Assembly: GCF_963455295.1 (NCBI RefSeq)
Contig: NZ_OY734020.1
Location: 1,364,001-1,428,000 of the forward strand
Direction of reading: 5' to 3'
Length of the DNA stretch: 64,000 bases
DNA from: Candidatus Thiodiazotropha sp. CDECU1
GTDB taxonomy: Bacteria > Pseudomonadota > Gammaproteobacteria > Chromatiales > Chromatiaceae
Shown here in pieces: positions 29,295 through 37,068 of the stretch. The position numbers and the translations under genes are program-made. Every line of letters begins with the position of its first letter. The first letter of the stretch is position 1. The notes below the pieces were generated by a model, which saw only the letters and a program-made list of their open reading frames with translations, ran no database searches and had not been told where the DNA came from.

Positions 29295-29632
29295 ATGGCG
29301 TGGCGCCGACAAGCAGGCAAAACAATTTCACTTAGTTTTACAACTCGCAGCTTGATAATTGCAGATAGTCTCTGTATAGGTTGTTGATGTAGTTATATCT
29401 GTATGTTTTTTAACATAAATAGTCTAACATTGGGCCGGTTGTGGGAATCTGGGCAAGGGATTGGACAGGTGGTGTGTGATGGTTACAAAAGCCGTGATAG
29501 AGCACTGAAATCACGACGGAATACCTGCCGGAATCACCCTTTTTCAGGGTTTAAGTTAGTTGCTGATATGCCGATACAGAGTGATAACTGGCTCACAATA
29601 ATTTTGTAGTGGTTGTAAATTTAGGGTACCCA
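29295..29632. other. Intergenic region between lapA and lapE
   Basis: About 340 bp. A 68-codon open frame inside it has no recognisable product and no good RBS. The region should hold the lapE promoter, but I see no convincing -35/-10 pair or riboswitch. Confidence 0.4.
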
Positions 29633-31054
29633 ATGGTTGGCAGTTTTTTAACGAAGTCTGGTTTGGTGGCGTTGTTGCTTGTGGTGTTTGGCCCGGCGTA
29701 CGCCTTGAATCTGCGTACAGCGGTCGAGCATGCGATCAAAACGAATCCTGAGGTTCTGGTTGAGTCCAGCCAGCATCTGTCCCGGCTTGAGGAGTTGGGC
29801 CAGGCACGGTCCGGCTATAAGCCATCTATCGACTTGAATGCTGCAGCAGGCTATGAGCGGACTGATAACAATACTACCCGGGCCAGTGGTGATGACTATC
29901 GTTCCCTGACCCGCAAGGAGGCCAGTTTGACCCTGAGCCAGATGCTGTTTGACGGATTCGCCACCCAGAGTGAGGTGGATCGGCAAAACGCAAGGGTTGA
30001 AGCACAGCGAAAAGTGCTTGAGAGCGCCAGTGAAAAACTCGGATTGAAAGCTGTAGAGACCTATATACAGGTTCTGTTGCATCGAGACCTGATGGCGCTT
30101 TCATCGGAAAACCTCCAGGCTCATGCAAGGATCTATGATCAGGTGGAGCTGCGCAGCAGATCCGGTGTTGGCAGAAACTCAGATTTGGCGCAGATCAAAG
30201 GTCGTCGCGCTTCTGCCTCTGCGAATATGTTATCGGACGAGGTGAATCTCAAGGATGCAGAGACGAACTTTCTACGTGTTGTAGGCCTGCTGCCAAAATC
30301 CCTCGAGCAAATTGATCCCGCACTTGAATCCCTGCCACCCACCCAGGATGAGGCCATCCAGCTTGCACTTGAAAGCCATCCGACATTGATGTCTGCGAAT
30401 GCCGATGTGGCTGCCGCCATGGCCCAGTACAAGGCGTCTAAAAGTGCTCACTATCCACGTTTTGATCTTGAAGTGGGGGCAAGGTACGGTGATGACCTGG
30501 ACGGTGTGGAAGGGCGCGATGACGATGTCACGGCAATGCTTCGCATGCGATACAATCTGTTCGCAGGCGGTAAGGACCAGGCGCGTAACAGGCAGACTGC
30601 CCATTTGGTCAACGAGGCCAAGGAGATTCGCAACAATACCTATCGCCAGGTTGTCGAGAGCATCAGATTGTCATGGTCGGCCTACGATGTCACTCAGAAG
30701 CAGCTGGTATATCAGCAGGAGCATGTGGTTGCCAGTGAAAAGGCTCGCGATGCCTATGCCAAGCAGTTCAATCTCGGTAAGCGTTCGTTACTCGATTTGC
30801 TGGACTCGGAGAATGAGTTATATGAGGCAAAAAGGGAGAAAACAAAAACCTGGTACGACCACCAATTCTCCCAGCATCGTCTACTGGTCGGTATCAACAA
30901 GTTGAAAGTTCATCTCGGAATTGTACTGCCGGAAACCAATGATGATGGTGATGAGCTGCATAAGGCCTACAGCGGTGTCGCTGATAAAAGTGCGATTTTG
31001 GAAGAGGTGGCTCCATTGAGATCGGTTTTGCAAGAGCCGGTTTCACTACAATAA
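29633..31054 (+). CDS. lapE: LapE/TolC-family outer membrane channel
   Basis: Outer-membrane efflux protein completing the type I secretion system and, by analogy with LapE, holding the adhesin in place. 473 residues from ATG 29633, which has AGGG 6 nt upstream; the GTG at 29609 only adds residues ahead of a clear signal peptide (KSGLVALLLVVFGPAYA). The mature part begins LNLRTAVEHAIKTNPEV and has two TolC-type halves (TNPEVLVESSQ and SHPTLMSANAD helices). It lies beyond a terminator, so it is transcribed separately from lapA. Confidence 0.93.
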   Translation: MVGSFLTKSGLVALLLVVFGPAYALNLRTAVEHAIKTNPEVLVESSQHLSRLEELGQARSGYKPSIDLNAAAGYERTDNNTTRASGDDYRSLTRKEASLTLSQMLFDGFATQSEVDRQNARVEAQRKVLESASEKLGLKAVETYIQVLLHRDLMALSSENLQAHARIYDQVELRSRSGVGRNSDLAQIKGRRASASANMLSDEVNLKDAETNFLRVVGLLPKSLEQIDPALESLPPTQDEAIQLALESHPTLMSANADVAAAMAQYKASKSAHYPRFDLEVGARYGDDLDGVEGRDDDVTAMLRMRYNLFAGGKDQARNRQTAHLVNEAKEIRNNTYRQVVESIRLSWSAYDVTQKQLVYQQEHVVASEKARDAYAKQFNLGKRSLLDLLDSENELYEAKREKTKTWYDHQFSQHRLLVGINKLKVHLGIVLPETNDDGDELHKAYSGVADKSAILEEVAPLRSVLQEPVSLQ

Positions 31055-31088
31055 GTAATCCATTCCGGGTTTCTCCGTTCTCTAAGTC

Positions 31089-31110
31089 AGGGGTGTTTAA
31101 ATGAACCCCT
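31089..31110. other. Small hairpin downstream of lapE
   Basis: AGGGGT (31089-31094) and ACCCCT (31105-31110) around a 10-nt AT-rich loop, 34 bp after the lapE stop. No T-run; at best a weak end signal. Confidence 0.3.
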
Positions 31111-31279
31111 CGCTCTCCACCGCCTGGTTTAGAAGCCAGCATCCACAGCGATAACTCATATTCTGACAATATTCGTTATCTTTCGGTGAGATTCCTGGGA
31201 AAACCATATTGAATCCATCTGCTAGGATTGTGCGTAGCTCAATAACAAAAATGTACAGCATTTAGTAAGGTAGAGACCT

Positions 31280-33415
31280 ATGAACCCCCGTAAACTTATT
31301 CTCCTGCTAGTGGTGGCACTGCTGGTGTTTGCCTTTTTTCTGTTCGATCTGGACAAGGTCCTGACCCTCGACTATTTCAAATCCCAGCGGGATGGAATTA
31401 TCTCATGGAAGGCTTCTAACCCAGTGTTGGCAACCCTGGTTTTCTTTGTAATTTATGTGGCGGTGACGGCGCTCTCTCTGCCGGGTGCGGCAGTCATGAC
31501 CTTGGCAATAGGTGCGGTTTTCGGCTTTCTGTGGGGGTTTGTCTTGGTATCGTTTGCCTCCACCATCGGCGCCACTCTGGCCTTTCTGATTGCTCGTTTC
31601 CTGCTTAGGGATCTGGTCCAGGACCGATATGGAGATCGTTTGAAGGCGATCAATGATGGGATGCGTAAGGATGGAGCCTTCTATCTCTTCACCTTGCGCT
31701 TGGTACCGATATTTCCCTTCTTCGTAATCAATCTACTCATGGGGCTGACCCCCATCCGTACCTGGACCTTCTACTGGGTCAGCCAGCTCGGCATGTTGGC
31801 GGGAACGGCTGTCTACGTAAACGCAGGTACCCAGCTTGCCACCCTGGATTCGGCTTCAGGCATCCTTTCACCCGGATTGATCGGTTCTTTTGTGCTTCTG
31901 GGTATCTTTCCGCTGCTGGCAAAAAGATTGGTTGATCTAATTAAACGACAGAAGGTACTGAAAGACTGGGAGCGCCCTGAGGCATACGATCAAAATTTGG
32001 TGGTGATCGGCGGTGGTTCCGCAGGACTGGTCTCAGCCTATATCGCCGCGGCGGTGAAGTCCCAGGTGACCCTGATAGAAAAACACAAGATGGGCGGTGA
32101 TTGCCTGAATACAGGTTGTGTACCATCCAAGGCGCTTATCCGCAGCGCGCGCATCCTGGGCCAGAGCCGCAGGGCCAAGGAGTGGGGCTTCGATGCCATC
32201 GATGTCAAATACAACTTCCGTAACATCATGGAACGGGTACAAAAGGTTGTCAAAGAGGTTGAGCCGCACGATTCGGTGGAGCGCTATACAGGACTGGGTG
32301 TGGAGGTCATCGAGGGCGAGGCGCGCATCACGTCACCCTACAGCGTGGAGGTTAACGGTATAGAAATAAGAACCCCCCACATCATCGTCGCCACAGGTGC
32401 CGGCCCCTTCGTACCCCCGATAACCGGCATTGATCAATTCGACTACCTGACCTCGGATAATCTCTGGCAACTGCGTGAATTACCTGAACGGCTGTTAGTA
32501 TTGGGAGGCGGACCGATCGGCTGTGAATTGTCCCAGGCCTTTGCCCGATTCGGCAGCCAGGTCACCATTGTGGAAATGATGCCCAGACTGATGATTCGTG
32601 AAGATGAAGATGTTGCTGATCTGGTGACGCAACGCTTCAAGGAGGAGGGCATCAACCTGATGGTTGGGTACAAGGCGGTGGAGTTTACCAAACAGGAGGG
32701 TGAGAATCTGCTGATCTGCGAACATGAGGGGGAGCAGGCAAAAGTACCATTCGACCGGGTATTGGTTGCGGTGGGTCGAAAACCCAATACCAGTGGTTTT
32801 GGCCTGGAGGAGTTGAAGGTGGCGCTTAATCCAAACGGCACCATAGAGACCGATGAGTATCTGCAGACATCCATCCCCACCATCTATGCCTGCGGCGATG
32901 TGGCTGGCCCATACCAGTTCACCCATACCGCTGGCCACCAGGCCTGGTATGCGGCTGTGAATAGCCTGTTTGGTGTATTTCGTCGCTTCAAGGTGGATTA
33001 CTCAGTGATCCCGTTTGCAACCTTTACCGATCCGGAAGTGGCGCGGGTGGGTCTCAATGAACAAGAGGCAGAGCAGAAGGGCATCGAATACGAGGTAACC
33101 AGGTTCGATCTCTCGGAACTGGATCGGGCAATCGCGGAGGGAGAGGCCCATGGGATGGTGAAGGTTCTGACACCACCGGATAAGGACCGGATTCTCGGTG
33201 CCACCATCGTCGGTGAGAATGCGGGTGAATTGATCGGTGAATTCACTGCTGCCATGAAGCATGGTTTTGGCTTGAACAAGATACTCGGCACGATACATAT
33301 CTACCCAACCCTGTTCGAGGCCAATAAATATGTTGCCGGTGCCTGGAAACGTGCCCATACACCTGAAACCCTATTGTCATGGGTGGAGCGTTATCATGCC
33401 TGGCGACGGGGGTAG
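31280..33415 (+). CDS. TVP38/TMEM64 (VTT) membrane domain fused to a mercuric-reductase-like flavoprotein disulfide reductase
   Basis: 711 residues in two parts. Residues 1-about 215 are a TVP38/DedA-like (SNARE-associated/VTT) integral membrane domain with several hydrophobic helices and the motif GAVFGFLWG. Residues about 235-705 form a group I pyridine-nucleotide disulfide oxidoreductase: FAD motif VIGGGSAGLVSA, redox Cys275/Cys280 in GGDCLNTGCVPSKAL, NAD(P) motif LGGGPIGCELS, second FAD motif YACGDVAG, and the C-terminal catalytic His673 in HIYPTLFE. It lacks the N-terminal HMA domain and C-terminal Cys pair of true mercuric reductases, so Hg(II) reduction is unlikely. A membrane-tethered thiol/quinone redox role is inference. 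A purine-rich AAGGTAGAGA precedes the ATG. Confidence 0.9.
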   Translation: MNPRKLILLLVVALLVFAFFLFDLDKVLTLDYFKSQRDGIISWKASNPVLATLVFFVIYVAVTALSLPGAAVMTLAIGAVFGFLWGFVLVSFASTIGATLAFLIARFLLRDLVQDRYGDRLKAINDGMRKDGAFYLFTLRLVPIFPFFVINLLMGLTPIRTWTFYWVSQLGMLAGTAVYVNAGTQLATLDSASGILSPGLIGSFVLLGIFPLLAKRLVDLIKRQKVLKDWERPEAYDQNLVVIGGGSAGLVSAYIAAAVKSQVTLIEKHKMGGDCLNTGCVPSKALIRSARILGQSRRAKEWGFDAIDVKYNFRNIMERVQKVVKEVEPHDSVERYTGLGVEVIEGEARITSPYSVEVNGIEIRTPHIIVATGAGPFVPPITGIDQFDYLTSDNLWQLRELPERLLVLGGGPIGCELSQAFARFGSQVTIVEMMPRLMIREDEDVADLVTQRFKEEGINLMVGYKAVEFTKQEGENLLICEHEGEQAKVPFDRVLVAVGRKPNTSGFGLEELKVALNPNGTIETDEYLQTSIPTIYACGDVAGPYQFTHTAGHQAWYAAVNSLFGVFRRFKVDYSVIPFATFTDPEVARVGLNEQEAEQKGIEYEVTRFDLSELDRAIAEGEAHGMVKVLTPPDKDRILGATIVGENAGELIGEFTAAMKHGFGLNKILGTIHIYPTLFEANKYVAGAWKRAHTPETLLSWVERYHAWRRG

Positions 33416-33498
33416 AAGATTGGTTGGATGACTCGGTTTGCGGAAATAATTTATGATATTCTGATGCTGAGTTAGTTGAATTAGTCAGGGTGAGTAGC

Positions 33499-34197
33499 AT
33501 GCTGTTGCGCCACATCATCACAATTGTATTTATTTTGCCCCTGGTTGCACTTGCCGATAGCTCCTCATGGCAGGGTAAACTGCAGGATGGCAGCCATATC
33601 TCCATCGATCCAAATACCAATAAAGTGACCCGCGAAACCGAGGGAGAGACCACCCCCCTTTGGGATGGTGTCCACAAACTCGACAATGGGGCGGTGATCA
33701 TTGTCCGCGATGGCGTTGCCATAAGAGACCGTGTGATAATTGATGCACAACGGGAACAGGAACGTGATCGCCTGAATGCGGCATGTATGCAGTTGGTGAA
33801 GAAGGTGTGTGGGATGCATAATGAGTGCGATTCCCACCCTGCCTGTGATCCCGCCCGGCAATTGCTCGCAATGGAGCACAGTGAGCTGAACAGTAGTTGG
33901 TCCGGAAACATACTTGAAAGCTCCACCCACTGCCTGGAGGCATTGGGCAATGAGACCTTTTTTCAGGCCTGCGACAGACGTTCACCCGGTCATCAGACCC
34001 CCTGTGAAAAACTCCGTCTCAAGGTTTGTGGGAGTGAGAAACAGTGTGCATCCAGAGAGGCCTGTAATGCCGCTAGCCAGCTGGTCTCGATGGAGCTGCA
34101 GGATATGCATAGTGTGCCCGGGGGGTTCACCTATGCCAGCGCCCAATGCCGCGACGCCCTGGCTGACGAATCCGAATATTTCAATGCCTGCGAATAG
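33499..34197 (+). CDS. Secreted protein with duplicated six-cysteine domain, unknown function
   Basis: 232 residues from ATG 33499 (AGGG 9 nt upstream; GTG 33490 also in frame). A signal peptide (LLRHIITIVFILPLVALA) directs it to the periplasm or outside. A beta-rich N-terminal part (WQGKLQDGSHISIDPNTNKV) is followed by two tandem copies of a roughly 64-residue domain, each with cysteines in the order C-x8-9-C-x5-C-x5-C, then a Cys near CLEAL/CRDAL and a final Cys after FFQA/YFNA. Even cysteine number suggests disulfides. I do not recognise the family. It stands 84 bp after the oxidoreductase and could be co-transcribed with it. Confidence 0.75.
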   Translation: MLLRHIITIVFILPLVALADSSSWQGKLQDGSHISIDPNTNKVTRETEGETTPLWDGVHKLDNGAVIIVRDGVAIRDRVIIDAQREQERDRLNAACMQLVKKVCGMHNECDSHPACDPARQLLAMEHSELNSSWSGNILESSTHCLEALGNETFFQACDRRSPGHQTPCEKLRLKVCGSEKQCASREACNAASQLVSMELQDMHSVPGGFTYASAQCRDALADESEYFNACE

Positions 34198-34250
34198 GTT
34201 AGGGGAGCCCTATTAGGTGTCGATTTGTTTGACAAGTAGTAATGGATGCA

Positions 34251-34262
34251 AGCTGCATTGCA
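34251..34262. promoter_or_regulatory. Possible PhaR-like site
   Basis: AGCTGCATTGCA matches 11 of 12 positions of the direct repeats found in the phasin promoter (TGCTGCANTGCA). It lies about 150 bp upstream of the sigma-54-like promoter. No binding evidence; similarity only. Confidence 0.3.
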
Positions 34263-34407
34263 ATCAACAAGATAGACGACAGTTGTTGAATATTACCGAA
34301 AATCGCTGCTTTTTTGACGCCTTAGGCGTCGATTATCTTTACAAATAGCTCAACAGGTTTTTCAGGTATCACTTATAAGTCTTCTAAAAATCAACAGGTT
34401 ACTGTTT

Positions 34408-34423
34408 TGGCAATCTTATTGCA
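34408..34423 (+). promoter_or_regulatory. Candidate sigma-54 (-24/-12) promoter
   Basis: TGGCAATCTTATTGCA matches the RpoN consensus TGGCACNNNNNTTGC(A/T) at all core bases, with GG (34409-34410) and GC (34421-34422) exactly 12 bp apart. The predicted transcript would start near 34433, about 25 nt before the small ORF at 34459. Confidence 0.65.
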
Positions 34424-34458
34424 TGAAAATAAGTAAGGGTTGTTTAAGGAGAAGTGAT

Positions 34459-34551
34459 ATGTGGCAAGACTACAGCAAGCTGAAAGTATGGCCCGATGAC
34501 CCGGCATGGCCCGACCCATTCGATACTGATCCCTACGACATTGAGTGTTAA
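34459..34551 (+). CDS. Small ORF encoding a 30-residue Trp/Pro/Asp-rich peptide
   Basis: ATG 34459 to TAA 34551, too short for standard ORF calling. It is preceded by AAGGAGAA with a 6-nt spacer, one of the strongest ribosome-binding sites in the window, and by a sigma-54-like promoter. The product begins MWQDYSKLKVWPDDPAWPDP and ends DPYDIEC: three Trp, six Pro, eight Asp and a C-terminal Cys, with no signal peptide or membrane segment. I recognise no family. It may be a small regulatory or structural protein, or the ORF may sit on a regulatory RNA. It is convergent with phaB, beyond the phaB terminator. Confidence 0.5.
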   Translation: MWQDYSKLKVWPDDPAWPDPFDTDPYDIEC

Positions 34552-34752
34552 TCAGGCAAGGGCCTATCCTGATCATAGCCAGTCCCCTGCAACCCTATTT
34601 TCTAGCCAGACCCATGCATCTCATCTGAGTCGCTTCACCAGCTGTCGCTGCTGTTCATCCTATCTATCCCCACAAATCTAAGGCTGCCCGTATCGACAAG
34701 GCCATTTGTCACTGATGATTTCCTATACTGAGTGCTGCTTTTTTTAGAACGC
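34552..34752. other. Non-coding stretch between the small ORF and the phaB terminator
   Basis: About 200 bp with no convincing gene or terminator for the plus-strand small ORF. It may contain the 3' part of a sigma-54-driven transcript. Confidence 0.3.
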
Positions 34753-34779
34753 AAAAAAAACCCGGCAGGGGATGCCGGG
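34753..34779 (-). terminator. Rho-independent terminator of phaB
   Basis: On the minus strand the stem CCCGGCA/TGCCGGG (34761-34767 with 34773-34779) is followed by a run of eight T, 36 bp beyond the phaB stop. Confidence 0.85.
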
Positions 34780-34814
34780 TATAAATGATCACTTATGAGG
34801 GAGAAGTGATTTGA

Positions 34815-35564
34815 TTAATGGATAAACAGGCCACCATTGACGGGCAGATTGGCGCCAGTAACGTAGGTGCTGTTGTCATCAGCGAGGAAGGCGACCGCAT
34901 GAGCAATCTCCTCAGGCTGACCCATGCGGCGCATGGGGATGCCACTGACGATGGCATCGCGAACATCGTCGCGCATCGCAGCGGTCATTGAGGTCTCGAT
35001 GTAACCGGGGGAGACGGTATTGATGGTTACGCCCTTCGCCGCTCCTTCGTAGGCCAATGCCATGGTAAAGCCATGCATACCCGCTTTGGCTGCAGAATAG
35101 TTGGCCTGACCGAATTGCCCACGCTGTCCGTTGACCGATGAGATGTTGATGACTCGACCGAAACCGCGTTCGATCATGCTGTTCCAAACCGGACTGGTAA
35201 CATAGAAAGCGCTGCTCAGGTTGGTATCGATGACCGCATCCCACTGCTCTGATGTCATCTTTTTCATGGTCGAATCCCGGGTGATGCCGGCACAATTGAC
35301 CAGGATATCCACCGGACCATTTTTTTCGACAATCTCGTTCATCAAGGCCGTTCCGCCCTCAGGGGTGGAAACATCACCGGCAACGACGTCAATTTCTGCA
35401 CCTTGTTGCTTTTGGCTTTTCACCCAGGCATCCACCTGGTCAACTTCTGCCGGGTGACAGGTAGCGATAACCTTTGCCCCTTCTTGGGCAAGGCGCAAAC
35501 AGATCGCGGTGCCGATACCGCCCATACCACCAGTGACAACAGCGAGTTTGTCTTTACAGCTCAT
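34815..35564 (-). CDS. phaB: Acetoacetyl-CoA reductase
   Basis: NADPH-dependent reduction of acetoacetyl-CoA to (R)-3-hydroxybutyryl-CoA, the second step of PHB synthesis. 249-residue classical SDR: cofactor motif TGGMGGIG (11-18), NCAG (90-93), catalytic Ser143, Tyr156 and Lys160 in NYSAAKAG, and the PhaB-type C-terminus YVTGANLPVNGGLFIH. AGGA precedes the ATG. Last of four minus-strand pha genes, but the phasin gene upstream has its own terminator (35754-35781), so phaB is probably a separate transcript. Confidence 0.96.
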   Translation of the reverse strand: MSCKDKLAVVTGGMGGIGTAICLRLAQEGAKVIATCHPAEVDQVDAWVKSQKQQGAEIDVVAGDVSTPEGGTALMNEIVEKNGPVDILVNCAGITRDSTMKKMTSEQWDAVIDTNLSSAFYVTSPVWNSMIERGFGRVINISSVNGQRGQFGQANYSAAKAGMHGFTMALAYEGAAKGVTINTVSPGYIETSMTAAMRDDVRDAIVSGIPMRRMGQPEEIAHAVAFLADDNSTYVTGANLPVNGGLFIH

Positions 35565-35753
35565 TCTTGTACTTCCTCAATATCTGATAGCCTAAATCTC
35601 TAGCGTGATCATCTCGCAATAAGCAACGAATTGACCATTCAGGCATACAATTCTATTCAACCTAATAAGCCACTCTTCCCTTAGTATTCATCCTGTAGTC
35701 GAATAAAGTGCCTGGGCGCTTCATCACTGATCAAGCTGCAGATTCAGGCTCAT

Positions 35754-35781
35754 AAAAAACCGGCGACAGGTGCCGCCGGTT
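35754..35781 (-). terminator. Rho-independent terminator of the phasin gene
   Basis: AACCGGCG (35758-35765) pairs with CGCCGGTT (35774-35781); on the minus strand the stem runs into a T-run (35754-35759), 30 bp after the phasin stop. Confidence 0.85.
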
Positions 35782-35810
35782 GTCGATAGATCGATCGGGG
35801 AGAGGTGCGA

Positions 35811-36182
35811 TTAAGCAGCCTTTTCCGCGACCTTGCTGATCTTCTCGTTAGCGGCAGCCAGATTGGTCTCGTACCAAGCGCGTACTTCTTCGCCGGTTTT
35901 CTGGCTCAGCTCTACAGCCTCGCGGGTCTTGCCCATCAGATCTTCACCCAGTTTACGGCTCAGATCCATCTGACCGCGGACGACCTCATGGTAGTCCTTG
36001 GCTTCAGAAACCAGCTTCATCTGTTCCATGCTGGTGTTCATGAGGGTGTTCAGGGTGCTCATCTGTGCATCCATGACCTGATTCCAGGCATTTAGGCTGA
36101 TGTCGCTCAGTTGACGGAAACTTTCGTAACCGGCAGTGTTGAATTCACTAATCATCTCGATGTTCTCTTTCGCTTTAGCCAT
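35811..36182 (-). CDS. phaP: Phasin family protein (PHA granule coat)
   Basis: 123-residue amphipathic helical protein starting MAKAKENIEMISEFN, of the Phasin_2 type, which coats PHA granules and limits their size. No signal peptide; heptad-like Leu/Met/Ala patterning throughout; ends in KISKVAEKAA. Start at 36182 chosen because GGAGAA lies just upstream and the frame beyond it overlaps the promoter. It lies between phaR and phaB, has a consensus-like promoter with tandem PhaR-type sites and a strong terminator, so it is likely a single, highly expressed transcript. Confidence 0.9.
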   Translation of the reverse strand: MAKAKENIEMISEFNTAGYESFRQLSDISLNAWNQVMDAQMSTLNTLMNTSMEQMKLVSEAKDYHEVVRGQMDLSRKLGEDLMGKTREAVELSQKTGEEVRAWYETNLAAANEKISKVAEKAA

Positions 36183-36203
36183 GATAGGTTCTCCTGTCGT
36201 TTG

Positions 36204-36231
36204 TGCATTGCAGCATTGTTGCAGTGCAGCA
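36204..36231. promoter_or_regulatory. Tandem 12-bp repeats, candidate PhaR operators
   Basis: On the minus strand two direct repeats of TGCTGCANTGCA (36220-36231 and 36204-36215) are spaced 16 bp centre to centre, spanning the -10 edge and transcription start of the phasin promoter. PhaR represses phasin genes in other bacteria by binding TGC-rich sites in this position; phaR is the next gene upstream. Assignment to PhaR is inference. Confidence 0.6.
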
Positions 36232-36256
36232 TAGTCCAGCTGGAGGGGGCTGTCAA
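36228..36256 (-). promoter_or_regulatory. Sigma-70 promoter of the phasin gene
   Basis: On the minus strand TTGACA (36251-36256) and TATGCT (36228-36233) are separated by exactly 17 bp. Just upstream of the -35 lies CGCACAAATTT (36260-36270), an 11-bp sequence that recurs upstream of phaE. Confidence 0.8.
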
Positions 36257-36320
36257 GAGAAATTTGTGCGGTGCACAAAATACTTTTACTGAGTGTGATG
36301 GCTGGGAAACGCGGTTGATG

Positions 36321-36357
36321 ATCTTAATTAATGCTAATTATATCAACTAATTAAGAT
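36321..36357. other. AT-rich inverted repeat between phaR and the phasin gene
   Basis: ATCTTAATTA (36321-36330) and TAATTAAGAT (36348-36357) form a perfect 10-bp inverted repeat with a 17-nt loop, 22 bp beyond the phaR stop. Could end the phaR transcript or bind a regulator; weak stem because it is all A/T. Confidence 0.4.
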
Positions 36358-36378
36358 TATTTTCTTGGCATGGAAACC

Positions 36379-36834
36379 TTATGAATCATCTTTTTTCGTA
36401 TTGGAAAAACCTGCCGCAGTAAAAAAATCCTTCTGTAAATCTGTCCATATTTTCATGTTGTTCTGGGCCAGATTGGTCATGGCGGTAAATGGGTCTTCAC
36501 CCATATTCTTTTTCAGTTGCTCCTGCTGGGCAGTGAACATACCGAGGCTCTGTTCCAGATAGTTGCCGAATATTCCCTGCAGGGTGCCGCCGTAAAAACG
36601 AATGATCTGGGAGAGCATATTGGCTGTGAAGAGGGGTTCACCGCCAGATTCTGTCTCTAGAATGATCTGTAGCAGGATATTGCGGGTAATGTCTTCCTCA
36701 GAGGTGGAATCCACCACCTTGATCGATTCACCGCTGATAATCAGTTGGCGCAACTGGGTCAGGGTTATGTATTTACTCTGCTCAGTATCGTACAACCGAC
36801 GGTTGGGATATTTTTTAATAATGCGATCAGACAT
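36379..36834 (-). CDS. phaR: Polyhydroxyalkanoate synthesis repressor PhaR
   Basis: DNA-binding repressor that also binds PHA granules, releasing phasin expression when polymer is made. 151 residues; the conserved PhaR N-terminal domain is obvious (RIIKKYPNRRLYDTEQSKYI), followed by the PHB accumulation regulatory region (FYGGTLQGIFGNYLEQSLGMF split across about residues 80-100). AGGG lies upstream of the ATG. Between phaA and phaP. Confidence 0.96.
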   Translation of the reverse strand: MSDRIIKKYPNRRLYDTEQSKYITLTQLRQLIISGESIKVVDSTSEEDITRNILLQIILETESGGEPLFTANMLSQIIRFYGGTLQGIFGNYLEQSLGMFTAQQEQLKKNMGEDPFTAMTNLAQNNMKIWTDLQKDFFTAAGFSNTKKDDS

Positions 36835-36977
36835 GGCCCTGCAACTTTTCCTGGATGTATACGCCGTCCAGTTTACCCCAAACCTGGCATCGAGAATAAT
36901 CGAGAAGGCGTTAAAAGGGGGTAGATCGGGTTTCAGATGCTCTTTTTAGGCTTAGATGAGTGGTGTGCAGATCCATT

Positions 36978-37014
36978 GGTGGGCCGGGTGCGGCCCAGCC
37001 GCACTCAACCCACC
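36978..37014. other. Stem-loop between phaR and phaA
   Basis: Nested stems GGTGGG/CCCACC (36978-36983, 37009-37014) and GTGCGGC/GCCGCAC (36988-36994, 36998-37004) with a CCA loop, 55 bp after the phaA stop on the minus strand. No T-run; it may be a REP-like repeat or a 3'-end stabiliser of the phaA mRNA. Confidence 0.5.
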
Positions 37015-37068
37015 GGCAGACTGGAACCATACTTTCAGTCCCAACCTGGTGACATCTCAAGTTGGCCT

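Noticed and set aside
29403-29609. 68-codon frame before lapE, and a possible c-di-GMP riboswitch there
   Set aside because: No recognisable product; I could not find the conserved GEMM core or tetraloop-receptor, so no riboswitch call.
31280-33415. Calling the fused flavoprotein mercuric reductase (merA)
   Set aside because: No HMA domain, no C-terminal Cys pair and no mer genes nearby.
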